From NCBI GenBank assembly GCA_964458495.1, contig CAYWJB010000001.1, positions 186,001 to 250,000 on the forward strand: 64,000 nt of DNA, written 5' to 3'. This document shows, one piece after another, positions 1 through 8,805 of the stretch (its first letter is position 1; each line of letters starts with the position of its first letter). The notes beneath the pieces were generated by a model that saw nothing but the letters and a program-made list of their open reading frames with translations, had not been told where the DNA came from and made no database searches. The DNA comes from JANWVO01 sp964458495. Lineage in GTDB: Bacteria > Acidobacteriota > Terriglobia > Bryobacterales > Bryobacteraceae. Both the position numbers and the translations under genes were made by a program.

Positions 1-1962
1 CAGCAGGTTCAGCTCGACACGCCGGCGCTGCGCCTCCGCGCGGCCGTCTTCCGCCGGTGGCACCTGCGCCGCTTTCTGCACCACCCGCATCGTTGTCACG
101 AATTCCGCCCTTCGCCCGCCCATTTCGAAATACAGCGACGCGCGCCGGTGCGGCGCCACGTCCGGTGTTGAGGCGAGTGTCACGCGCAGAAGCGCGCCCG
201 CCGCCACCTTCACTTCCAGCGTCAGCCCGGGGTAGTCCACCAGCAGCACGGCTTCGTTCGGGAACTCCGCCGTCCGCGCTCCCTCCCAGTGCTTCAGTGC
301 AAATCCGGGATCGTCCCGGAACCCCTCCGGCAGCCGCACCCGCCCCTGCAAGTGCAACGCCAGGCCGATACGGTGAGGCTGCTGGTCCGTTGTCTCCACC
401 TTCACGCGGTCCTCGAGCACGCCGCCGAGGAGGCGCAGATCACGCTCCACCACGACATTCTCGCGGTACTGCGGCTGCCTCGCCGCGACGCGCGCGGGAT
501 CAAAGGCGAGCAGTTCGCCCGGCGCCCACCGCTGCTGCCCTTCCCCGTCAATCAGCACCACATTGTGCGCATGGCCGCGCGTATAGAACTCGCGGTGGAG
601 CGGCGAACCGTAGCCGACCGTGCCGGCGTCATGCGTGATGTCGGTTGCGCCATACGCCGCTTCCCAATTCAGCGCCTCCGCCTGCGCGTGCGATGGATCC
701 AGCTGCCCGTAGTGAAAAAACAATTGCCACTCGCCCTGTTTCAGCACCGCCATGCGGCTGGACTCGAGATTGCGGGACGAAATCTCCGGCACGCTTCCGC
801 CTCGCCCCGCGTCCTCTTCCACGGGATCGAGCAGCGTCTCCCAGCTCAGGCGCCGGCGCGCGGCTTCCGTTCCGGTCCAGGTCGGGAAGACGCGCCGCGC
901 CGCCTCCATCAGCCCTTCGTTCGGCCACCGCTGGAAGCCGCCCGTCGTATCGGCTGGCATCGGCAACCGCCCGTCCGGAAACCGCAGCACAGACGGCGCC
1001 AGCACCAGGTTCTCCGCGATCTCCGCCTCGTGCCGCAACTCGTGCAGCTTGCCCTCAAGCCCGGCGTACACAAACAGCGGCAGCACCGCCGAGACAACGT
1101 AGGAGTTGTAGCCGAACGACTGCTCCACCCACAAGTAGTCGCTCGTGACGCCGTCCGCCATCTGCCTCTTCAAACCGAATGGCGCATCCACTGCCTGCTG
1201 CCAGAGTTCTCCGTCCCTCAGATAGAGCGCCGCCATCCCCATCGCGCTGCGCTGCCACACGGCAATGTTGTGCACCCGCTGGAAAGTCTCGTCCAGCAAC
1301 AGCGCCATCGGGCGCAGGAGCTTCTCCGCCCATTCCTGCCGCCGCGCTGCCGGCGCGCGCTCATGCACCAGCCGCGCCGCCTCCACCAGCCGCGCCAGCA
1401 CGTTCGCTTCGTCCAGGCTCTGGTACATCAGACGCGCCTTGCTTTTCTCGGTCTGCAAGGGCCACTTCTCATAGTTCTCCGCATAGAAGTTCAGTTGACG
1501 GATCACCCAGCCGGCATAACGGCTCTCCCCGGTCAGCCGCCACAGCCGCGCCGCCTGGACCATCTTCTGTGTGTGCCGCGTGCGGAATCCGAACACCCAC
1601 CCGCCAAGCACTTTTTCGTTGACGCCCCCCGGAGGCACAGCCGTCCACGGCAGAAACGCGCCCGTCTTTTCATCCACGAAGTCATGCCACCAACCTGCCC
1701 TCCACTCGAGGCGGTCCGTCTCGTGCGCCTGCATCCACGCATCGCACTCGGCGTGCTGTTCCTTCAGCCACGCCGCCCATCTCACATCTTCACGTGTCCG
1801 CTTCCGGGCGCCTTCCCAGTCTTCCTTCGGCGTCCGCAACGGCGATGCGCCCTCGCCGAAGACCTTCAGCGAAGCGAACGCGCGCGCGGGACCGGGCTTC
1901 GGAAACCGCTCCTGCGCGTGCGCCACCGCGCACAGCGCCGCCGCCAGCAGCCAGAACTTCAC
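1..1962 (-). CDS. Heparinase II/III-like polysaccharide lyase, 3' end cut by window edge
   Basis: This is a secreted enzyme expected to cleave uronic-acid-containing polysaccharides by beta-elimination. The first 654 codons are visible and remain open at base 1. It starts at a GTG at 1962, the first start after an in-frame TAG, and begins with a hydrophobic signal peptide ending near AHAQ. An alpha-helical toroid region, rich in W and Y and with an HNIAVWQ segment, is followed from about residue 420 by a beta-sandwich region with SHAQAEALNWE, the kind of block seen in heparinase II/III proteins. The exact substrate cannot be told. It is divergent from the PQQ dehydrogenase, with only 14 bp between the two start codons. 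Confidence 0.8.
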   Translation of the reverse strand, partial: MKFWLLAAALCAVAHAQERFPKPGPARAFASLKVFGEGASPLRTPKEDWEGARKRTREDVRWAAWLKEQHAECDAWMQAHETDRLEWRAGWWHDFVDEKTGAFLPWTAVPPGGVNEKVLGGWVFGFRTRHTQKMVQAARLWRLTGESRYAGWVIRQLNFYAENYEKWPLQTEKSKARLMYQSLDEANVLARLVEAARLVHERAPAARRQEWAEKLLRPMALLLDETFQRVHNIAVWQRSAMGMAALYLRDGELWQQAVDAPFGLKRQMADGVTSDYLWVEQSFGYNSYVVSAVLPLFVYAGLEGKLHELRHEAEIAENLVLAPSVLRFPDGRLPMPADTTGGFQRWPNEGLMEAARRVFPTWTGTEAARRRLSWETLLDPVEEDAGRGGSVPEISSRNLESSRMAVLKQGEWQLFFHYGQLDPSHAQAEALNWEAAYGATDITHDAGTVGYGSPLHREFYTRGHAHNVVLIDGEGQQRWAPGELLAFDPARVAARQPQYRENVVVERDLRLLGGVLEDRVKVETTDQQPHRIGLALHLQGRVRLPEGFRDDPGFALKHWEGARTAEFPNEAVLLVDYPGLTLEVKVAAGALLRVTLASTPDVAPHRRASLYFEMGGRRAEFVTTMRVVQKAAQVPPAEDGRAEAQRRRVELNLL

Positions 1963-1972
1963 AACCGCAGTC

Positions 1973-1978
1973 TATAAT
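1973..1978 (+). promoter_or_regulatory. Possible -10 box overlapping quinoprotein start
   Basis: A perfect TATAAT lies in the 14-bp gap between the divergent start codons and overlaps the upstream ATG of the PQQ gene. If it is used, transcription would begin near 1985 and the downstream ATG at 1992 would be almost leaderless. No good -35 box is visible, so this is a weak call. Confidence 0.3.
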
Positions 1979-4073
1979 GGCGACATTCCTTATGCTTGGA
2001 CGAATCGCCCTTTTCGCTCTCTCCTCACTTCTCTGCGCGCAGGAATGGCGCGTCTATCACGGCAGCTACGCCAACACGAAGCACTCTCCGTTGAAGCAAA
2101 TCCAGACCGGAAATGTTTCTTCTCTCCGCCTCGCCTGGAGGTTCGACACCGGCGATGCGGGCAAGGAGACCGAGATGCAGTGCAATCCGCTCGTCCGGCA
2201 CGGCGTGATGTACGTGAGCAGCCCGCGCTTGCGTGTCTTCGCCCTTGACGCCGCCACCGGCAAGCCGCTGTGGCGCTTCGATCCCCATGAGGGCAAGGAC
2301 CCCGGGGCCGGCAAGTTCCGCCACCGCGGCTTTAATTATTGGGAGTCCGGCGGCGACCGCCGTCTCTACTTCGCCGCCGGGCCGTGGCTGTGGTGCCTGA
2401 ACGCGCGCACGGGCCGGCCGGTGCGCTCCTTCGGCAAGGACGGCCGGATCGACCTGCGCGAAAACCTCGGACGCGACGCCTCCAACCTCACCGTCACCGT
2501 CACTACGCCGGGCGTCATCTACAAGGATCTTCTGATCCTCGGCAGCCTGGTGAGCGAGTCCCTGCCCGCTGCCCCCGGCCACATCCGCGCCTTCGATGCG
2601 CGCACCGGCAAACTGCGCTGGATCTTCCACACGATCCCGCACCCGGGCGAATTCGGCTATGAGACCTGGCCGAAAGAAGCCTGGCAGTACATCGGCGGCG
2701 CGAACGCCTGGGGCGGGCTGGCGCTTGATGAGACGCGGGGCATTGTCTTCGCCCCCACCGGTTCGGCCACCTACGACTTCTACGGCGCCAACCGCCACGG
2801 CGACAATTTGTTCGCGAATTGTTTGATCGCGCTGGACGCCTCCTCCGGGCGCCGCCTCTGGCATTTCCAGTTCGTCCGCCACGACCTGTGGGACCGCGAC
2901 CTGCCCACGGCCCCGACGCTCGTTCAGGTCAGGCGAAACGGCCGCATCATCGACGCCGTGGCGCAGATCACCAAGTCCGGCCATGTATGGGTGTTCGACC
3001 GGGTGACCGGAAAAAGCCTGTTTCCCTGGCAGGAGATCAGCGTGCAGCAAACAGATGTCGAGGGCGAATGGACCGCGCCAAAACAGGTGCTTCCCCTGAA
3101 GCCCGAGCCGTTCGCCCGCCAGTTCTTCAGCGAGGATCTCGTCACACGCCGCACGCCGGAGGCGCACGCCGATGTTCTCAGGCGCTGGCGCGAGTACCGC
3201 AACGGTCCGCAGTTCACGCCTCCCAGCCTGCAGGGCACCATTCTCTTCCCGGGCTTCGACGGCGGCGGCGAATGGGGCGGCGCCACGTGGGATCCGGAGA
3301 CGGGCTTGTTTTATGTCAACTCAAACGAGATGGCATGGGTCATCAAGCTGGTGGAGCGCAAGAACGAAAAGCGCACGACGGGCAGAACCCTGTATCTGCG
3401 GCAGTGCGCCTCCTGCCACCGCGACAACCTGGCGGGCTCGCCTCCCGAGTTTCCGTCGCTCGTGAATCTCGCCGGGCGCCGCAGCGTGCAGCAGGTCCGG
3501 GATGTCGTTGTCAAAGGCGCCGGGCGCATGCCGGGTTACGCGCACCTCGGCAACGACAGCGTGGATGCGATCGTCGCGTGGATCCTTCAGGGCGAGGAGA
3601 AGGAGGTCTCTGACGCGCCCCGCACGCCCTCGCCCATCGACCTGAAGTACCGCCTCGACGGGTACGTGCGCTTTACCGATCCCGACGGGTATCCCGCCAT
3701 CACGCCCCCGTGGGGAACGCTCAATGCACTCGACCTGAACACGGGCGAATACGCGTGGCGAATCCCGCTGGGCGAGATTCCGGCTCTTGTCAAACAGGGG
3801 ATCACGAATACCGGAAGCGAAAATTACGGGGGCTCCGTCGTGACCGCGGGCGGGCTGCTGTTCATCGGCGCCACGAATTCCGACGCGAAGTTCCGCGCCT
3901 TCGACAAGCGCACCGGCAAGCTGCTGTGGGAATACCAGATGGACGCCGCGGGCAACGCGACCCCCGCCACTTACATAGTCAACGGCAAGCAGTACGTCGT
4001 AATCGGCGCCGGCGGCGGCAAGTGGGGCAACCCGTCCGGCAGCACGTATTACGCATTCGCCCTGCCGGATTGA
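1977..4073 (+). CDS. PQQ-dependent dehydrogenase with inserted cytochrome c domain
   Basis: This is a periplasmic quinoprotein alcohol/sugar dehydrogenase that passes electrons from PQQ to a built-in heme. The N-terminus is a signal peptide; a start at 1992 gives a neater one than 1977. Beta-propeller (W-motif) repeats run from the N-terminus and resume at the C-terminus. Between them sits a single-heme c domain with CASCH (Cys477, Cys480, His481) and a distal RMPGYAHL segment that could supply the Met ligand. The insertion inside the propeller, rather than at the C-terminus, matches glucose-dehydrogenase-like quinoproteins known from Acidobacteria. The substrate is not deducible. It converges with napA, with 6 bp between the two ends. 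Confidence 0.85.
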   Translation: MATFLMLGRIALFALSSLLCAQEWRVYHGSYANTKHSPLKQIQTGNVSSLRLAWRFDTGDAGKETEMQCNPLVRHGVMYVSSPRLRVFALDAATGKPLWRFDPHEGKDPGAGKFRHRGFNYWESGGDRRLYFAAGPWLWCLNARTGRPVRSFGKDGRIDLRENLGRDASNLTVTVTTPGVIYKDLLILGSLVSESLPAAPGHIRAFDARTGKLRWIFHTIPHPGEFGYETWPKEAWQYIGGANAWGGLALDETRGIVFAPTGSATYDFYGANRHGDNLFANCLIALDASSGRRLWHFQFVRHDLWDRDLPTAPTLVQVRRNGRIIDAVAQITKSGHVWVFDRVTGKSLFPWQEISVQQTDVEGEWTAPKQVLPLKPEPFARQFFSEDLVTRRTPEAHADVLRRWREYRNGPQFTPPSLQGTILFPGFDGGGEWGGATWDPETGLFYVNSNEMAWVIKLVERKNEKRTTGRTLYLRQCASCHRDNLAGSPPEFPSLVNLAGRRSVQQVRDVVVKGAGRMPGYAHLGNDSVDAIVAWILQGEEKEVSDAPRTPSPIDLKYRLDGYVRFTDPDGYPAITPPWGTLNALDLNTGEYAWRIPLGEIPALVKQGITNTGSENYGGSVVTAGGLLFIGATNSDAKFRAFDKRTGKLLWEYQMDAAGNATPATYIVNGKQYVVIGAGGGKWGNPSGSTYYAFALPD

Positions 4074-4079
4074 GCCCCG

Positions 4080-6362
4080 TTAGCGCGCGACCCTCTCCAC
4101 CTTCACCGCGGCAATTTTGAATTCGGGCTCGCGGGAGACGGGATCGTAGGCATCCACCGTAAGCTCGTTGACCAGCCGCTCTGGATCGTGGAAGTGCACA
4201 AAGACGGAGCCTGCCTGCCCGTTCTCGTTCTCCTTCACCGTGAACACCTGCGACCCGCGGCGCGACGTGATGCGCACCGTGTCGCCGTCGCTGAGGCCGA
4301 GCTTCTTCAGGTCCGAGGGGTGCATCTCCGCCACGGCGTCCAGGCGTGTGGCTTTCAGCGCAGGCACGCTGCCAGTCATGGTGGCCGTGTGCCAGTGCTC
4401 GAGCACACGTCCGGTATTGAGAGTCAGCGGGTACTCCGGGCTCGTCAATTCGGCGGGCGCTTTCTGGTCGCGCATCCACACGACGGCTTTGTGGTCCGGC
4501 CGCCCATAAAACAGAACCGGCTCCGGATGTTCTGGCGGCACCATCGGATCCTCGCCGCGCACATAGCGCCGTTTCGTGCCAGGATGCCCGGCCGCGGGCA
4601 GCGGCCACAACAGCCCGTGCGCCTCGCGGAGCCGTTCGCGCGTCATACCGCTGAAGTCGTAGGCCGTGCCCTTGGAGACGCGAAGAATCTCGTCCCAGAC
4701 CTCCGTGGCGTCGCGGAACGGAAGCAGCTTTTCGTGGCCGAGACGGCGCGCGAGATCCAGGAGGATGTCCAGATCCGCGCGGGCCTCGCCCGGCGGCTCA
4801 ATGGCCTTTTCGAGCAGCTGATAGCGCCGCTCCGAGCAGCCGTAGACGCCCTCCTTCTCCACCCAGAGCGCAGCGGGCAGCACCACGTCGGCCAGTTCCG
4901 TCGTGCGCGTCGGATGAAACGCATCGGCCACGACGAGAAAGGTGTCATCGCTCGCCATTGCCTTTCGGTAGCGGTTCGCGTTGGGCATGCTCTGGCCGGG
5001 ATTGGTGCACATCACGTACAGGCACTTCACCTTGCCCGCCTCGAGCGCCTGAAACAGGTCGACTGCGGAGAGACCGTTGTTCGGACCCAGCTTGCCTGGC
5101 GGCAGTCCCCACAGTTTTTCCATCTCCGCCCGGTGTTGAGGGTTCGCCACCAGCCTGCCGTAAGGAAGCAGGTGCGCCAGCGCGCCGCCGTCGCGCACGC
5201 CGCCACAGGCGTTGGGCTGGCCGGTGAGCGAGAACGGCGTGGAACCGGGACGCCCGATCTTGCCGGTGATCAGGCTCAGGTTCATGATCAGGTTGTTGAG
5301 CCACACGCCCTGGGTGCGCTGGTTGACGCCCATCGTCCAGAGCGACATCGCCTCCTTGCCGCGCGCGCCGAACCAGCGCGCCGCCAGCGCGATGTCCTCC
5401 GCGCGGCAGCCGGAATCCGCCGCAGCTCGCTCGGGCGTGTACGCCTCCAGGAAGCGTCTGTAGTCGTCCCAGGTTTTGTTGGCTTCGGTCCCGGCGCCGA
5501 AGACCACGTGCTTGCGGAGGAACTCCTCGTCCGCCAGCCCTTCCTTCGCAATGACGTGCGCCATCGCGTTCAGGACGGAGAGATCCATGCCCGGCTTGCA
5601 CGCCAAGTGCAGGTCCGCCCACGCGGCTGTGCGCGTGCGCCGCGGGTCGATCACGATGATCTTCGTCGCAGGGTTCTTCTCCTTCCGGTCGAGCACGCGC
5701 ATCCAGAGCACCGGGTGCGCTTCCGCCATGTTCGAGCCGACGATCAGGAACACGTCCGCATGGTCGAGGTCCTCGTAACAGCCCATGGGCTCGTCCTTGC
5801 CGAACGCCGTCAGGTAACCGCCTGCCGCCGACGCCATGCACAGGCGCGGATTGCCGTCCACATTGTTTGTGCCGATCCCCGCCTTGAACAGCTTGTTCGC
5901 GACGTAGGTCTCTTCAGTGAGCGCCTGCCCCGATCCATAGAACGCCACCGAGTCCGGACCGTGTTTCGCAATGGATTCGCGGAAGCGTGCCGCCACGAGG
6001 TCCATCGCTTCATCCCACTTGGCGCGCACCAGCTTGCCGTTGGTGCGGATCAGCGGGTGCCGCAACCTCGACGGCGCGTCGAGGATCTCGACAAGCTTCG
6101 CCCCCTTGACGCACAAAAATCCCCGGTTATGGTTTTGCGCGTCGCCCTTTACGGCGGTGACGCGCGCGCCTTTGGGTGTCCGCGTGACGCCCACATAGAG
6201 CCCGCACCCGGTGCCGCAATAGCGGCAAACGGCCTTCACCCAGCGGTCGGGCTCCTGCGGCACGAACCCGAGCAGTGGAGTCCAGTCCGCCTGGCCGAGC
6301 AGAGCGGTGGCAGATGTCACCACAGGCAGATGGAAGAATTTGCGTCGCGATACCGGAGTCAT
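4080..6362 (-). CDS. napA: Periplasmic nitrate reductase catalytic subunit NapA
   Basis: This molybdenum bis-MGD enzyme reduces nitrate to nitrite in the periplasm. The protein has 760 residues and starts with a Tat signal (SRRKFF). A [4Fe-4S] motif follows at Cys46, Cys49, Cys53 and Cys84. The molybdenum-binding cysteine is Cys175 in NPRLCMASA, the NapA/Nas signature. The ATG at 6362 overlaps the stop of the upstream tetraheme cytochrome by 4 bp, which fixes the start and suggests coupling. No napB, napC or napD lies nearby. With nrfHA next door it should supply nitrite for ammonification. An assimilatory role is possible but less likely given the Tat signal. Confidence 0.88.
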   Translation of the reverse strand: MTPVSRRKFFHLPVVTSATALLGQADWTPLLGFVPQEPDRWVKAVCRYCGTGCGLYVGVTRTPKGARVTAVKGDAQNHNRGFLCVKGAKLVEILDAPSRLRHPLIRTNGKLVRAKWDEAMDLVAARFRESIAKHGPDSVAFYGSGQALTEETYVANKLFKAGIGTNNVDGNPRLCMASAAGGYLTAFGKDEPMGCYEDLDHADVFLIVGSNMAEAHPVLWMRVLDRKEKNPATKIIVIDPRRTRTAAWADLHLACKPGMDLSVLNAMAHVIAKEGLADEEFLRKHVVFGAGTEANKTWDDYRRFLEAYTPERAAADSGCRAEDIALAARWFGARGKEAMSLWTMGVNQRTQGVWLNNLIMNLSLITGKIGRPGSTPFSLTGQPNACGGVRDGGALAHLLPYGRLVANPQHRAEMEKLWGLPPGKLGPNNGLSAVDLFQALEAGKVKCLYVMCTNPGQSMPNANRYRKAMASDDTFLVVADAFHPTRTTELADVVLPAALWVEKEGVYGCSERRYQLLEKAIEPPGEARADLDILLDLARRLGHEKLLPFRDATEVWDEILRVSKGTAYDFSGMTRERLREAHGLLWPLPAAGHPGTKRRYVRGEDPMVPPEHPEPVLFYGRPDHKAVVWMRDQKAPAELTSPEYPLTLNTGRVLEHWHTATMTGSVPALKATRLDAVAEMHPSDLKKLGLSDGDTVRITSRRGSQVFTVKENENGQAGSVFVHFHDPERLVNELTVDAYDPVSREPEFKIAAVKVERVAR

Positions 6363-6754
6363 CGCTTCGTCCCTCCCTGGGAGTTCGACTGCGGATGCCA
6401 CAGGCTGCGGTGCGGGTTCAGCCCGTGCGGCGTGTGGCAGGAGAAGCAGTCCTTGCCGCGCATCGCCGTTTGGCGCAGGTCCTCTACCTGTTGCGCGTGA
6501 CAGGCGACGCATTTCTCCGGGCCGGGTTTGCGGAGGAAGTTCGCACCCACGGCGTTGTGGCAGGTCACACATGGCACCTGCCTCGATCCGTGTCTGGACC
6601 TCTCCCAGTCGGCCACGATTTCGGACGAGATGCCGCGGTGGCATTCGAGGCACTCGCCGCTGGCGCCTCCGATGTCCGGGTGCGCCCGCGGCGCCGGCTT
6701 CCGCTGCCCCGCGACGAGGGCAGCGGCAAGGATCAGCAACAGGATGGTTCGCAT
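6359..6754 (-). CDS. Small tetraheme cytochrome c, putative NapA electron donor
   Basis: The product is a 131-residue exported protein with a cleavable signal peptide and four CxxCH heme motifs (cysteine pairs 35/38, 62/65, 82/85 and 103/106). It has no membrane anchor after the signal peptide, so it is not NapC/NrfH itself. It resembles small soluble tetraheme cytochromes. It overlaps napA by 4 bp (ATGA) and follows the beta-barrel gene by 9 bp. It probably replaces NapB/NapC as the direct electron donor to NapA; this is inference from context. Confidence 0.85.
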   Translation of the reverse strand: MRTILLLILAAALVAGQRKPAPRAHPDIGGASGECLECHRGISSEIVADWERSRHGSRQVPCVTCHNAVGANFLRKPGPEKCVACHAQQVEDLRQTAMRGKDCFSCHTPHGLNPHRSLWHPQSNSQGGTKR

Positions 6755-6763
6755 GAGGACACC

Positions 6764-8233
6764 TCAGAAACGGTAAGTCAGTTCCAGGTAACCGAAGTTT
6801 CCATTGCCGCCCTGCGGGTAAATCCTCCTCACGGCGGCTTTCCCCTGCATGTGGCCGATGTAGCCGGCGAACGCGACGCGCGCGTTGACGTTCCAGTCGC
6901 AGCTCAGGTCCCAGAGATTCGCTACGGAGCGCGCCCCTCCCGTTGAACGTCCCGCATACCCGAAGGTCCACGGCTGGAAGGCGCCGCCGCCGGCATACCA
7001 CAGATCCGCGGACTCCGTGAGCCGTACCGCATGGAACTCGCCCCGCAGCGACAGCTTCGGGTGCGGGCGAACGGCAAGCATGCCGAAGTAGTCCTGGCTG
7101 TTCATCATGTTGTAGAAGGGGGTGCGTGCAAAGGGGCGCGGCGTGGGCAAGAGCTGATGAAACGTGCCGTGGCGCATGTCGTTGGGGTTCCTGTCTCCGC
7201 TCGCGTGCGCCAGCCCCGCCTCCAGCCAGGGCTTCAGCCGCTTCAGCCCCGGCGGTTGCCAGCCCCCTTCCAGGTTGACCGCTCCTGCGCGGTGGTCGAG
7301 CGCGCCCCAGCGGCCCACCTGCAACGCCGCCCACGCCAGCGCGTTGAAGGAGCCGGCGCGGGTCTGAATGTTGTGCATGTAATGCGCAGTGAACGTTCCC
7401 AGGCGGATGTTGGCGAAGTCACGCTGCCTCGCCGCCAGCGGACGGTTGTCCACCTTGAGCACGTGCCGCCAGTCGTGATAGTAGATGCCGCTCAGCCGCC
7501 ACTCTCCAGCGCTTTGCGCCGAACCGGTTTGCCCCGTGGCCGAGACAGTAGTGAAGCCCGTCTTCAGTTGCCCCCAGCCGTCCACCTGAAACGCGCCCCG
7601 TGTGGCCAGCGCCCCTACGCAGGTGACGTTGATCCGGGGCCGGTTCGCCGCGTAGTGGAACCCATCGAAGCTCCGGCCCACGTGCGTCCAGGCGAAGTGC
7701 CCGATGAGCCTCTGGTTCACCCGGTCGCGCTTGAGCGCCGCCAGCGTCGGATCCTTCGGCGCAACCTCGCCGCCATCCACCCATTCGAACCGCCCGACGC
7801 GCAGGCTTTGGGTCTTGTCCCCGAACAATCCCTTCCATCGCAGGAAGCCCTGCTTGGGAAACACCATCGCCGCATTCCGCCTCCCGTCGTTTGCGGCGAA
7901 GTACGACGCCCCGAGACCGAACTGCGCCTGCGGCGCCGGAGCAATGGCGCGTTCCGGCAAGCCCAGCAGAAACGGCGCCGCCAGCTCGAGTTGCCAGTCG
8001 AAATCCCCCTTCGTCTGCGTCAGACTCAGCCGCAGGATGTTGCCGCTGAACGCGTAACGGTTGTCCGCGTTGCCCTCAAACCAGTCCCAGATCTCGACGC
8101 GGGAGCGGAAGCTCCCGCTGAACTTGACAGCGCTGCCGCCGGAGGACGTACCGCTACCCTGCGCGCTGAGGTGCGGGTAGAATCCCGTGCATAGGAGGAA
8201 GAGGAACCCCGGAAGGAATGGCCGGAAACTCAT
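6764..8233 (-). CDS. Alginate-export-family outer-membrane beta-barrel protein
   Basis: This 489-residue protein has a signal peptide ending near LSAQ, a Gly/Ser-rich linker, then alternating amphipathic strands and a C-terminal phenylalanine (LTYRF), as in outer-membrane barrels. The strand pattern and blocks such as RVGRFEW and ANDGRRNAAM resemble AlgE-type alginate-export barrels. It is the first gene of the napA transcription unit and starts 42 bp from the centre of a CRP/FNR-type dyad. In this setting an anion channel for nitrate or nitrite is more attractive than polysaccharide export, but that is inference only. Confidence 0.75.
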   Translation of the reverse strand: MSFRPFLPGFLFLLCTGFYPHLSAQGSGTSSGGSAVKFSGSFRSRVEIWDWFEGNADNRYAFSGNILRLSLTQTKGDFDWQLELAAPFLLGLPERAIAPAPQAQFGLGASYFAANDGRRNAAMVFPKQGFLRWKGLFGDKTQSLRVGRFEWVDGGEVAPKDPTLAALKRDRVNQRLIGHFAWTHVGRSFDGFHYAANRPRINVTCVGALATRGAFQVDGWGQLKTGFTTVSATGQTGSAQSAGEWRLSGIYYHDWRHVLKVDNRPLAARQRDFANIRLGTFTAHYMHNIQTRAGSFNALAWAALQVGRWGALDHRAGAVNLEGGWQPPGLKRLKPWLEAGLAHASGDRNPNDMRHGTFHQLLPTPRPFARTPFYNMMNSQDYFGMLAVRPHPKLSLRGEFHAVRLTESADLWYAGGGAFQPWTFGYAGRSTGGARSVANLWDLSCDWNVNARVAFAGYIGHMQGKAAVRRIYPQGGNGNFGYLELTYRF

Positions 8234-8267
8234 ATAACGCAGACTAAGAGATCCGAAATGTCTGTTC

Positions 8268-8283
8268 TGTGACTCAGGTCACT
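8268..8283. promoter_or_regulatory. CRP/FNR-family (HcpR-like) dyad between the nap and nrf units
   Basis: The sequence is TGTGA-N6-TCACT, which matches 9 of 10 positions of the TGTGA-N6-TCACA consensus of CRP-type and Desulfovibrio HcpR-type regulators. Its centre (8275.5) lies 42-45 bp from both start codons. A TAnnnT hexamer sits about 30 bp from the centre on each side (TAAGCT at 8306-8311 on plus; TAGTCT reading 8246-8241 on minus). That is class II activation geometry for both promoters. No regulator gene is in the window. Confidence 0.6.
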
Positions 8284-8319
8284 GGGTCTGTGCCCCTGCC
8301 CATGTTAAGCTCTGCTCGG

Positions 8320-8775
8320 ATGAAGGAGAAGGGCTCCGTTGCGCTGTTCGCCATTGCCGCCCCCCTGGGCGTCCTGCTCGGGCTGGCGCTGTTCACCTTC
8401 GGCTACGCGCGCGGCCATTCCTACATGACCGACGACCCCGAGGCTTGCGTCAACTGCCATGTGATGAAGGGGCAGTTCGAGGGCTGGCTCCGCTCCAGCC
8501 ACCGTTCGGCGGCTGTCTGCAACGACTGCCACACGCCTCCCGGCTTCATCCCCAAGTACTTCACCAAGGCGCTCAACGGGTTCAACCACTCGCTCGCGTT
8601 CACCACGGGGCGTTTCCCCGACGAGATCGGGATCACCGGGCGCAACAAGAGAGTCGCCGACGAGTCGTGCCTGAAGTGTCATGGCGATATCACATCCTCC
8701 ATGCGCATGGCGCGCCACGAGAGGGAAGATATCGATTGCGTTGCCTGCCACAGAAATGTCGGCCATGCTCACTAA
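8320..8775 (+). CDS. nrfH: Cytochrome c nitrite reductase small subunit NrfH
   Basis: This membrane-anchored NapC/NrfH-type quinol dehydrogenase passes electrons from menaquinol to NrfA. The 151-residue protein has one N-terminal membrane helix (about residues 8-28) and four CxxCH motifs (43, 67, 117 and 140). The first is followed by Val-Met, giving the CxxCHxM of NrfH heme 1. The ATG at 8320 was chosen over an in-frame GTG at 8269 because that GTG lies inside the putative operator and the membrane helix starts soon after 8320. No Shine-Dalgarno is seen, which fits a near-leaderless transcript. nrfA follows after 30 bp. Confidence 0.9.
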   Translation: MKEKGSVALFAIAAPLGVLLGLALFTFGYARGHSYMTDDPEACVNCHVMKGQFEGWLRSSHRSAAVCNDCHTPPGFIPKYFTKALNGFNHSLAFTTGRFPDEIGITGRNKRVADESCLKCHGDITSSMRMARHEREDIDCVACHRNVGHAH

Positions 8776-8805
8776 GCAGCAGATTACAGGAGAATTCCGG
8801 ATCTT

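Noticed and set aside
289..1977. 562-codon open frame on the plus strand
   Set aside because: It is the antisense shadow of the heparinase-like gene; its translation is low-complexity Arg/Leu/Pro/His with no recognisable motif, whereas the minus-strand frame shows a signal peptide and lyase blocks.
6363..7334. Upstream extension of napA to 1084 codons
   Set aside because: The extension runs through the tetraheme cytochrome and barrel genes in another frame; the Tat signal at 6362 and the 4-bp overlap fix the true start.
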